Below are positions 1-6,026 of a stretch of 18,451 nt of DNA, one piece after another. The stretch's first letter is position 1; each line of letters begins with the position of its first letter. A program made the position numbers and the translations under genes. Source of the stretch: JAHJEM01 sp043805315 (lineage in GTDB: Archaea; Nanobdellota; Nanobdellia; Woesearchaeales; JAHJEM01). The DNA is taken from the NCBI GenBank assembly GCA_043805315.1, contig JAZDID010000140.1:1-18451 (forward strand), written 5' to 3'. Under the pieces are notes generated by a model. That model had not been told where the DNA came from, did not search any database, and saw only the letters and a program-made list of their open reading frames with translations.

Positions 1-1582
1 TGTAGATGAGATTGTCATTTGAGTGGAAAAAAGAGATTAATTGTTGTTGCCATGACGGTCCTGAAAACGAGAATACATTGTCGGTAATGTTGTTTGCATA
101 TGTTTTCCAAAAGTTCACTCCTTGGCTGCTGTTTGCGATTACATTTCCCTCAAAGGTATTGAGTCCGCCTGAAAACATATTGAGGTTGACTGGATTATTG
201 CTTATCGTATTCCCCTGCACAACCGATCTCGTTGTCGAGCTCAATGATATTCCTATCTCATTCTTGAGGATGGAATTGTTTTGAATCATGGCGCCTGTGC
301 TTGATAAGAGCTCGATGCCTGATTGAATGTTGTTGGTGATAATGGATTTCTCAACGAGCAGTCCTCTGGCTTCGAAGGCGAGGATGCCAAAGCCGTTTCC
401 AGAAAGGTTCTGGTTTCTGATGGTAACGTTATCTGTATTGATGAGCCCGATGAATCCTGCTGGTGTGGAGCTGTCAAGCGTGATGTTTGCGACATCAATG
501 AGGTAATAGATTGGCCTGCCATTGATCGTGTTCGTGGTGTCTATGTCCTGGTAGAGGCTTTCGTAGGAATAGCCCTCGTCTGGGAATCCGTACTGGAGAC
601 CCATTCCCCATTTGACATTGTTGAACCTGTTCCCTCGCAAGGTATTGTTCCTTGAATGGTCGAGCATGAGTCCTTGGAATGTGTTGTTTTCAAAGGTGTT
701 ATTGATCAGGATGTTTTCATGGCTATACAGAAGATACATACTGCCTTCAACATGGTTGCCGATGAACCTGTTTCGTGCGAAGAGATTATGATTACTCGAA
801 ATTACATTGATGCCATTCATCTCAACATTTGTAACCATGTTATCAATGATCGTACTCTCCTGGACGTTTTGCAAAAGCATCCCCCACCGGGTATTGCCTC
901 CCATAATAAGATTTCCTTGAATGGTGAGGTTATTGTTGGAATACATTATGCTTATCCCGTCAACTCCTGACTGGCTGAACGTGTTATTGAGAATGATAGA
1001 ATTGTCAGCTATTATGACGTTCAGGCTGAAGTTTCTTGGTGAGAGCACAGTATTGCCAATGACTTGTGCGTGCTGTATCTCATTCAGGCGTATGCCCTCG
1101 TCCATTCCGGAGAGGATGTTGCTGATGAACCTATTATCATTGCCGTCCACATAGATGCCATATCTCGTCCTGCTGCCGCCACGCATCGTAAAGCCGCTGA
1201 TCGTGACTGCATCAGCATCGACTTGGAATGCGAAGTCCGCAGTTGAGGGAACTTGGATGATGGTCTGTGACGCCCCTGTAAAGCTTTCCAGAGTCAAAGA
1301 CTGTGAGATATTCACTGATTCATTATACGTTCCAGGACAGACGATGATCGTATCTCCGAATGCTGCCACGTTCACAGCAGAGGTAATGGTCGTATGGTAG
1401 CTTGTCCCGTTGGCGCAGGGTGCGGACTGGTAAACGATCCGCAACGCGGAGGTAGGTTCAGCCTCTGCCTCCAAAGCTGCAGACACTGCAGAACTGCTCA
1501 GCATGATGAAACTGGTTAAGAAAAGCAAGAATATTGAATTCCTCGTATTTTTCGAGAATATGCACGAAAAACCATTCATCAT
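1..1582 (-). CDS. Secreted NosD-like right-handed beta-helix protein, N-terminal part (runs off left edge)
   Basis: The frame is open from ATG at 1582 to position 2, giving about 527 visible residues; the C-terminus lies outside the window. The N-terminus has a signal peptide: basic start, hydrophobic run IFLLFLTSFIMLSS, then an Ala/Ser-rich cleavage region. The mature part opens with GDTIIVCPGTYNESV, typical of pectate-lyase/NosD-fold helices. It continues as degenerate coils of roughly 22-24 residues rich in N-x-I/F and NNT/NNxF ladders. NTINGRPIYYLID and AGFIGLINTDNVTI resemble the NosD periplasmic copper-binding repeat domain. Expected role: surface or secreted binding protein or polysaccharide-active enzyme; the fold is clear, the substrate is not. 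Many Asn sequons fit archaeal N-glycosylation. A TATA box about 28 nt upstream supports a leaderless start; a second ATG (1579) follows directly. Confidence 0.85.
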   Translation of the reverse strand, partial: MMNGFSCIFSKNTRNSIFLLFLTSFIMLSSSAVSAALEAEAEPTSALRIVYQSAPCANGTSYHTTITSAVNVAAFGDTIIVCPGTYNESVNISQSLTLESFTGASQTIIQVPSTADFAFQVDADAVTISGFTMRGGSRTRYGIYVDGNDNRFISNILSGMDEGIRLNEIQHAQVIGNTVLSPRNFSLNVIIADNSIILNNTFSQSGVDGISIMYSNNNLTIQGNLIMGGNTRWGMLLQNVQESTIIDNMVTNVEMNGINVISSNHNLFARNRFIGNHVEGSMYLLYSHENILINNTFENNTFQGLMLDHSRNNTLRGNRFNNVKWGMGLQYGFPDEGYSYESLYQDIDTTNTINGRPIYYLIDVANITLDSSTPAGFIGLINTDNVTIRNQNLSGNGFGILAFEARGLLVEKSIITNNIQSGIELLSSTGAMIQNNSILKNEIGISLSSTTRSVVQGNTISNNPVNLNMFSGGLNTFEGNVIANSSQGVNFWKTYANNITDNVFSFSGPSWQQQLISFFHSNDNLIY

Positions 1583-1604
1583 GACCCTACGGAATGTTAC
1601 AATG

Positions 1605-1615
1605 CTTATAAATTT
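1605..1615 (-). promoter_or_regulatory. TATA box for the beta-helix gene
   Basis: On the minus strand AAATTTATAAG lies with its centre about 28 bp before the ATG at 1582, so the transcript would start at or next to the start codon. The same geometry recurs at most first genes of the window. Confidence 0.6.
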
Positions 1616-1672
1616 TACCTGATTAGAATACATAATTTGGTTGTATCTGTGTAAGAATTTTCTTTTAAAATT

Positions 1673-2077
1673 TTATTGTTCATTTTGATCAGGCGTCATC
1701 CGTTTATAGCACGCGGCATCCTCATTCCAATGGGATTGTTTATCGAAAACATAATAGTAAACGCTGTTTCCGAACCTAGCCATATAATCTGTCTCATGGT
1801 CTCCGTTAACATCAAAAGCAGACAAGATTTTCCCTTTGTTCACCAAAGTTGCAATGCTTGACCTTTCAGGAGCTTCTTGTTTTTCCCTATCAGCCATCCT
1901 CTCTCTTTGAGATATTTCGCTTGTTTGATAAGATTCCATCATATAAGAATAATCCTTTGCGCAATCACCGGCCAGCATTGAGCATGAAACAATAAGCTCG
2001 GGAATTATAACTGCCATACTAACTTTGCAAATAAATCGCTCCAACTTCGTTAAAGGTTTATTTACCTTGTTTTCCAT
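1673..2077 (-). CDS. Small membrane-anchored protein with a DxNGDxxxD calcium-like motif
   Basis: 134 residues, family not recognised. A single hydrophobic segment lies at about residues 17-37, after a basic N-terminus (KVNKPLTKLERF). This predicts one membrane anchor or an uncleaved signal with the C-terminal domain outside. The outer part has a polar helix (50-72) and then DVNGDHETDY (89-98), which matches the D-x-N-G-D-x-x-x-D calcium loop seen in EF-hand-like, dockerin and FG-GAP proteins. Aromatic-rich SVYYYVFD follows. C39 and C123 could form an extracytoplasmic disulfide. A strong SD (GGGAGGAAA, 2083-2091) sits 5 nt before the ATG and supports this start. The gene is divergent from the TrmB-like regulator across 78 bp, so it may be that regulator's target (inference). 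Confidence 0.75.
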   Translation of the reverse strand: MENKVNKPLTKLERFICKVSMAVIIPELIVSCSMLAGDCAKDYSYMMESYQTSEISQRERMADREKQEAPERSSIATLVNKGKILSAFDVNGDHETDYMARFGNSVYYYVFDKQSHWNEDAACYKRMTPDQNEQ

Positions 2078-2082
2078 TTTTC

Positions 2083-2091
2083 TTTCCTCCC
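2083..2091 (-). promoter_or_regulatory. Strong Shine-Dalgarno of the small membrane protein
   Basis: GGGAGGAAA on the minus strand, 5 nt before the ATG at 2077. This gene therefore has a leader, unlike the divergent gene across the same promoter. Confidence 0.7.
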
Positions 2092-2118
2092 ATTAATTTT
2101 ACTACTATTCTGTGACTA

Positions 2119-2134
2119 GAAATATATAAATATT
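2119..2134. promoter_or_regulatory. Bidirectional near-palindromic TATA element
   Basis: The sequence AAATATATAAATATTT can act as a TATA box in both directions. Rightward its centre lies about 28 bp before the GTG at 2156 (leaderless). Leftward it would start transcription near 2101, leaving a leader of about 24 nt with an SD before 2077. Whether both directions fire is inferred from spacing alone. Confidence 0.55.
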
Positions 2135-2136
2135 TG

Positions 2137-2156
2137 CTACTACGTTGGTGTTGTAG
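2137..2156. promoter_or_regulatory. Candidate operator: imperfect inverted repeat at the TrmB-like gene start
   Basis: CTACTAC (2137-2143), 6-nt spacer, GTTGTAG (2150-2156): 6 of 7 arm positions are complementary. It lies between the TATA box and the GTG start, over the expected transcription start, where an autorepressor would bind. A related ACTACTA lies at 2101-2107 on the other side of the TATA box. Confidence 0.35.
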
Positions 2157-2926
2157 TGAATACTGCAATACTGAAAGAATTGGGACTCACCGACGGCGAG
2201 ATCAAGACGTACTTTGCCCTGTTCGAGTTGCAATCTTCCACAACAGGACCGCTGTGCGAGAAGTCAGGAATCCCGAGTTCACACATCTATGCATACCTCA
2301 CCCGCCTCAAAGAAAAAGGCCTGGTAAGCCAGAGCATGCGCAATTCTATTAAGATATTTCATCCTTCACCTCCAGAAACATTCATTGAGCTCCAAAAAGA
2401 CCTCAAGAGAAAAAATGATGAGAAAGTGAAGCAGCAAGAGACAGAACTCAAGGAATTGATCAATGCAGTATCGATACGCCCGGTCCCCTCGAAAGAGAGA
2501 ACAACGTACCGGTATTTCGAGAATGTCAGCGGCATCAAGACCCTCTGGTCATATCTCTCTGAAACCCTCAGCGGTTTACCGAAAACAAGCGTCATTAGGA
2601 TATTCAGCTCTGACAAAGAATCCTCGAACAGGTTTCTCGCGTTCTACGACGAATTCCACGATATCCGTCTCCAGCAGAGGCTGCGATACCAGCTCATTAT
2701 CCCTCCAGAAATGGCAGCCCACGGAAAAAAAAGAAGCAAGCAGCTCGCAGAAGTGCGCATCCTGCCCCTGAAAAACGAATGCACCTGGGGCATAGTGGGC
2801 GGCATTTTCATCATGTACACCACCACAGGAAAACTTCCGCAAGCCTTCCTTGTAGATGACGAGAAGTTTGTGCAGACATTCTCGAATACATACTCTGCAC
2901 TATGGAAGCAAGCCAAACCGTTGTAA
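2156..2926 (+). CDS. TrmB-family transcriptional regulator
   Basis: 256 residues. The N-terminal winged helix (about residues 1-68) has the family opening LKELGLTDGEIKTYFALFEL, a recognition region SGIPSSHIYAYLTRLKEKGLV, and a wing that runs into a Lys/Glu-rich helix (80-105). The remainder (about 115-256) looks like the effector-type C-terminal half of TrmB-like proteins. TrmB proteins are archaeal DNA-binding regulators, often of sugar uptake or metabolism; the ligand cannot be read here. The start is GTG at 2156, preferred because a TATA box lies about 28 bp upstream (leaderless) and no SD is present. It is divergent from the small membrane protein and convergent with the HEPN gene (24-bp gap). 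A local role, such as control of its divergent neighbour, is inference. Confidence 0.85.
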   Translation: MNTAILKELGLTDGEIKTYFALFELQSSTTGPLCEKSGIPSSHIYAYLTRLKEKGLVSQSMRNSIKIFHPSPPETFIELQKDLKRKNDEKVKQQETELKELINAVSIRPVPSKERTTYRYFENVSGIKTLWSYLSETLSGLPKTSVIRIFSSDKESSNRFLAFYDEFHDIRLQQRLRYQLIIPPEMAAHGKKRSKQLAEVRILPLKNECTWGIVGGIFIMYTTTGKLPQAFLVDDEKFVQTFSNTYSALWKQAKPL

Positions 2927-2950
2927 CTCATGAAACACTACGTGATAGAA

Positions 2951-3484
2951 TTATGCAATAATTAGCTTTTCAATCTCCTTTGTAAATACCTTCGCCCGTT
3001 GCAGCGACGTCGCCGCTTTCGTGTGCTTGTCTTTTTCTATGGTCTTGTACTGGATGAGGCTTCGCTTGTGGCGTTCGTAGTCGAATGTTTCGATGAGTTC
3101 GTCTGCCTTTATGCCTGCGAGGTTCATGGCTTCCTCTTTCATCTCTTCGTATTCTTCGATCAGAGATTCTTTCAGTTTCCTCCTGACGTACACGATTAGG
3201 GCGTCGGAGGTCACTTTGTGGACGATCTTGTCTCCGACTTTAAGGCAGTATTTGAGGAGTGCTGCATTGGCGTAATAGTACATGGCATAATAGGAGCAGA
3301 CGATCACCCAGAGATCTGAAAGGTTCTGATTGTGGACTTCTTCTGCGACTCTCAGGCTCTCTTTTCCGTTGGTTAGGAAGATGTTCATGATCTGCTGGTT
3401 TGTTGGTGTCTTCTTGAGCAATCCCTCTTGTAAATATGACTTGATGTTTCCTTCTGCTTCCCGGATTCTTTCGTTATCGAGCAT
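2951..3484 (-). CDS. HEPN-domain protein, probable toxin of an MNT/HEPN module
   Basis: 177 residues from the preferred ATG at 3484; an upstream in-frame start at 3520 would add 12 residues. The protein is all-helical with the HEPN core WVIVCSYYAMYYYANAALL (about 59-77) and a second conserved helix ending DYERHKRSLIQY (135-146). HEPN proteins paired with MNT nucleotidyltransferases are RNase-type toxins (type VII systems), where the MNT partner AMPylates a Tyr beside the R-x4-6-H site. Here the usual R-x4-H-x-Y string is not evident; R138/H139/R141/Y146 are the nearest candidates. The start at 3484 makes an 11-nt overlap with the MNT stop (ATG...TAA), the normal coupling for such pairs. No separate promoter is seen. 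An alternative is a non-toxic HEPN substrate-binding partner. Confidence 0.8.
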   Translation of the reverse strand: MLDNERIREAEGNIKSYLQEGLLKKTPTNQQIMNIFLTNGKESLRVAEEVHNQNLSDLWVIVCSYYAMYYYANAALLKYCLKVGDKIVHKVTSDALIVYVRRKLKESLIEEYEEMKEEAMNLAGIKADELIETFDYERHKRSLIQYKTIEKDKHTKAATSLQRAKVFTKEIEKLIIA

Positions 3485-4043
3485 TTGATAACAACCTATA
3501 ATATTCTTCGATTCCGACAAGGATGACGTTGTTCTTCATTGCCTCGCTCACCACACTGAATTCTTTGCTTTTTGCCATCGTGATGAAGTCTTCGTATTTC
3601 AATGTTGTCACATGGATCTTATCAGGCAAGAGCGACATCGTCCTTTGTATTTCTTTCTCATACCCCCCAATAGTCAGGATGTCAATATCAGAATGTTTAT
3701 TTGCTTTTCCTTTTGCGTGAGAACCGAACACTAAGGCGACAAAGACAAAGTTAAGCTCAGCCAATCTTTGGCGGATGACGATAAAATCCTTTTTTCTCTT
3801 GAAAAGATCATTTCGCCTATAGAATTCAGCTTCATACACGTGAGTATTAAATGTGTTGGTGAATTCGCAGAGTTTTGCATTGCCTGCCTTGGTGATTTTC
3901 AGCAAGTTTTCTTTCTCAAGAAGCCCGACTCGTTCATAGGCAATCCGGTAATTAATCTTCAGCGATTCGGCGATCTTTTTAATGGTGTATTGTTGTTCCT
4001 TGTTGTCGAGCAGGAGTTTCAGTATTTTTATGTGGCTTTCCAT
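3474..4043 (-). CDS. Winged-helix + MNT-type nucleotidyltransferase, probable antitoxin
   Basis: 189 residues from the ATG at 4043. Residues 1-65 form a winged helix (ESHIKILKLLL ... IAESLKINYRIAYERVGLLEKENLL), so the protein is likely to bind DNA. Residues 95-180 are a minimal nucleotidyltransferase with G-S-x10-D-x-D (G107, S108, D119, D121; SDIDIL). In type VII toxin-antitoxin systems MNT proteins neutralise HEPN toxins by adding AMP to a Tyr. An ATG at 4067 is also in frame, but it lies only about 20 bp from the TATA box and so upstream of the expected transcript start; 4043 is preferred. It overlaps the HEPN gene by 11 nt. Two palindromes in its promoter suggest self-repression through its own winged helix. 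Confidence 0.85.
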   Translation of the reverse strand: MESHIKILKLLLDNKEQQYTIKKIAESLKINYRIAYERVGLLEKENLLKITKAGNAKLCEFTNTFNTHVYEAEFYRRNDLFKRKKDFIVIRQRLAELNFVFVALVFGSHAKGKANKHSDIDILTIGGYEKEIQRTMSLLPDKIHVTTLKYEDFITMAKSKEFSVVSEAMKNNVILVGIEEYYRLLSNAR

Positions 4044-4046
4044 GAG

Positions 4047-4063
4047 TATTACATATTGTAATA
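4047..4063. promoter_or_regulatory. Palindromic operator 1 (TATTAC-N5-GTAATA)
   Basis: TATTACATATTGTAATA is a perfect inverted repeat with 7-bp arms and a 3-bp centre. It covers the predicted transcription start (about 4061) of the MNT gene, just upstream of the ATG at 4043. Confidence 0.6.
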
Positions 4064-4067
4064 GCAT

Positions 4068-4084
4068 TATTACAAATAGTAATA
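4068..4084. promoter_or_regulatory. Palindromic operator 2 (TATTAC-N5-GTAATA)
   Basis: TATTACAAATAGTAATA has the same 6-bp arms as operator 1 and begins exactly 21 bp from it, two helical turns. It touches the TATA box, so binding here would block TBP/TFB. Confidence 0.6.
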
Positions 4085-4093
4085 TATAAATGT
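4083..4093 (-). promoter_or_regulatory. TATA box of the MNT/HEPN operon
   Basis: Minus-strand ACATTTATATA, adjacent to operator 2. The predicted start is near 4061, leaving a leader of roughly 18 nt before ATG 4043. Confidence 0.55.
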
Positions 4094-4115
4094 TTTGGTT
4101 TTACAGAGACACAGT

Positions 4116-5333
4116 TCACTTCGGAACTTCCTTCTCATGATACATGCGATCGCCGGTGATGACTGGCCTGAAATTCGCTGCATCATAGCATTTCTGCGCG
4201 TCAATGATCCTGATCCTGCCGATCACTGTGTCCAGGCTGACGTCTCCGAAAATCCCTTCGTTGAAAGTTACCATTCGGCCGAATTGATCTGCTTTGAGCA
4301 GCTCGAGTGCACGATGGCCAAGACGGACTCCCAGTATCCTGTCGTGAAAGCTTGGCTTTCCGCCCCGCTGGAGATGGCCTAACTTCAGGGACCTGCTCTC
4401 ATGACCCGTCCTCTTAAGATATTCTTCCTCAAGGAAATCTGCCACACCGCCAAGAGAGACATTCCCATAGGGATCCTTCTTGCCCTTCAAAATCTCGACA
4501 GCTGTCTCCTGGCCTTTCCACTTCAAGCGAGTCCCTTCAGAAATGACCGCGATAGTGTACCTGCCGCTTTTCAGTGTGTATCCTCTCTCCATCTTCAATT
4601 TCTCCTTACGTTCCCTAATCAACTGGAAAAGCATATCCATATCAGTCTCGACTTCAGGAATGGTGATGAAATGCGCATTCGCTGCATGCCCTCCCCAATA
4701 CGCGAGATGGCCCGCTTTCCTGCCCATGACCTCGACAAAATAGGTCCTGCCATGGCTGCCTGCAGTGGATATCAGGTTCTCAAGATCGTTGCTTATTGAG
4801 TTGAGAGCGCTGTCATAACCGAGGCTGAACTGGGTCCCGCATAAGTCCTTGTCAATAGTCTTCGGCACGCCTATCACCCGAAGGCCTTTTTCAGCCAGCC
4901 TGCCTGCAGCGCCTAACGTGTCTTCTCCTCCAATGGCAATGACTGCATGATATCTCTTGTTCAGGAAATCCACCACTGCATCAGAGACATCATTCCCTTC
5001 GTAATTCAGGGGATTCGCCCTGGAAGACATCAACATTGTCCCGCCCTGCCTGTCCTTACCACTGACAAGATCATTGTCCATGGGCAATGTGTATGTTGAA
5101 ACAGTCTTGACAGAAGGATCAATGGCCATGAGGATCGCACCTTTCAAGCCTTCTGTTATGCCCTCCATTTTAAATCGTCCAGACTCATTGACGAGCAGCT
5201 TGATCACATTGTTCAGGCCTGGGCAGTCTCCGCCGCCGGTAAGAACGCCTATTTTCGGCGAAGCCATTGCCTTTCGAGTTGGATTCTTTCTGCTTGGATT
5301 TTCAGATGGTATGGACGGTTCAACTACGCTCAT
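4116..5333 (-). CDS. pfp: 6-phosphofructokinase, predicted pyrophosphate-dependent
   Basis: 405 residues of the PfkA superfamily: phosphorylates fructose 6-phosphate to the 1,6-bisphosphate in glycolysis. Motifs: GGGDCPGLNNVI (33-44) nucleotide/PPi loop; GGEDTLGAA (135-143); PKTIDKDL (157-164) with the catalytic Asp of TID; MGRKAG (203-208) and IPE (225-227) for the sugar phosphate; GHLQRGG near residue 320. ATP enzymes have GGDG and PGTID. This protein has Asp at the Gly104-equivalent position and Lys at the Gly124-equivalent position, the pattern of PPi-dependent enzymes (established for the family; the donor here is inferred). The third residue of the GGD triplet is Glu, and TIDND is TIDKD. 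The start at 5333 has an SD (GAGGT) 6 nt upstream; about 25 residues precede the fold, so Met23 is an alternative. Confidence 0.9.
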   Translation of the reverse strand: MSVVEPSIPSENPSRKNPTRKAMASPKIGVLTGGGDCPGLNNVIKLLVNESGRFKMEGITEGLKGAILMAIDPSVKTVSTYTLPMDNDLVSGKDRQGGTMLMSSRANPLNYEGNDVSDAVVDFLNKRYHAVIAIGGEDTLGAAGRLAEKGLRVIGVPKTIDKDLCGTQFSLGYDSALNSISNDLENLISTAGSHGRTYFVEVMGRKAGHLAYWGGHAANAHFITIPEVETDMDMLFQLIRERKEKLKMERGYTLKSGRYTIAVISEGTRLKWKGQETAVEILKGKKDPYGNVSLGGVADFLEEEYLKRTGHESRSLKLGHLQRGGKPSFHDRILGVRLGHRALELLKADQFGRMVTFNEGIFGDVSLDTVIGRIRIIDAQKCYDAANFRPVITGDRMYHEKEVPK

Positions 5334-5350
5334 TGCAGTACCTCACTCTT

Positions 5351-5375
5351 AAAAAAAAGAAACCTTTGAGGTTTC
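5351..5375 (-). terminator. Hairpin plus U8 in the phosphofructokinase leader (terminator or attenuator-like)
   Basis: GAAACCT (5359-5365), TTG loop, AGGTTTC (5369-5375): a perfect 7-bp stem. On the minus strand it is followed by eight T (5358-5351). It lies between the predicted phosphofructokinase TATA box and its SD, so it is inside the leader. It also lies downstream of the membrane winged-helix gene and could end that transcript. Confidence 0.5.
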
Positions 5376-5406
5376 CCCTCACCTCTCACCAGTGCGAATA
5401 CCAGGG

Positions 5407-5418
5407 AATATTTAAAAC
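5407..5418 (-). promoter_or_regulatory. TATA-like element for the phosphofructokinase gene
   Basis: Minus-strand GTTTTAAATATT in the gap after the preceding gene's stop. It predicts a start near 5385 and a leader of about 50 nt that contains the hairpin and an SD. Confidence 0.4.
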
Positions 5419-5431
5419 TTTGGATAGCTTT

Positions 5432-5974
5432 TCAGAACTTTTTCCTCAGGAATATCTTGTTCGTCTTCCCTGCTTCTTTCTTGGTAATGAGGCCTCGCTC
5501 CTCGAATGATTTCAGCATGAGTGAGAGTGATGTTTTGCTCATTCCTGTCCTATATCGAAGCGTGCTCTGCTGGATGCCGTCCTGCTCGCGGATGGCCAGG
5601 AGGACTTTCTGCTCGTCTTCGGTGAAGGCAGCAAGGTAGGCCTTGAACTCTTCCTTCTGCTTCTCCTGCACCTTGGCTTCCTTGAGCGCGTTGCTGATCT
5701 CCTTGTGCTGCTCGTGTAGGATCCTCTGGGTCTTGTCCAGGAGAAGCAAGTAGATGCCTAGGGTGAGGAGGCCGACGCAGGCGACGAGGCCGATGATGTA
5801 GAGCGTGTAGTTTCTGTCCTCATGCAGGCAGGTCCCGTTGGCAAGGTAGCACGTGCCTTGTTCCATGACAAACTCGTTGATGAGCCTGTTTTCCCGCCCA
5901 TACGTCATGCCTGTCAGGAGTCCGACAAGAAGTCCGGCGAGGATGACGATGAAGCCGAGGTAGTGTTGCCGCAT
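5432..5974 (-). CDS. Membrane-anchored winged-helix protein with an extracytoplasmic Cys pair
   Basis: 180 residues. TM1 is about 7-25; the extracytoplasmic loop (26-57) contains C42 and C49 (C-x6-C, then H51) and two N-glycosylation sequons; TM2 is about 58-80. A charged coiled coil (81-112) follows, then a MarR/IclR-like winged helix (about 115-180; EEQKVLLAIRE-type first helix, recognition region TGMSKTSLSLMLKSFEERGLI). The layout resembles archaeal membrane-associated regulators (COG2512-like). It directly follows copA on the same strand, 52 bp after its stop, so a sensor for copper or envelope redox state is a reasonable inference; no metal site is proven. A TATA box 27 bp before the ATG indicates an own leaderless transcript, separate from copA. 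Confidence 0.8.
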   Translation of the reverse strand: MRQHYLGFIVILAGLLVGLLTGMTYGRENRLINEFVMEQGTCYLANGTCLHEDRNYTLYIIGLVACVGLLTLGIYLLLLDKTQRILHEQHKEISNALKEAKVQEKQKEEFKAYLAAFTEDEQKVLLAIREQDGIQQSTLRYRTGMSKTSLSLMLKSFEERGLITKKEAGKTNKIFLRKKF

Positions 5975-5995
5975 GGATCAGAGGAAAGAAATTGG

Positions 5996-6006
5996 GTTTA
6001 TAAAAT
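5996..6006 (-). promoter_or_regulatory. TATA box for the membrane winged-helix gene
   Basis: Minus-strand GATTTTATAAA, centre about 27 bp before the ATG at 5974; it predicts a leaderless mRNA independent of copA. Confidence 0.6.
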
Positions 6007-6026
6007 CTTTGGAGTCAGACCAGTAT

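Noticed and set aside
323..1400. Several plus-strand ORFs in the first 1.4 kb
   Set aside because: All lie antisense to the continuous beta-helix reading frame, which has a signal peptide, repeat structure and promoter.
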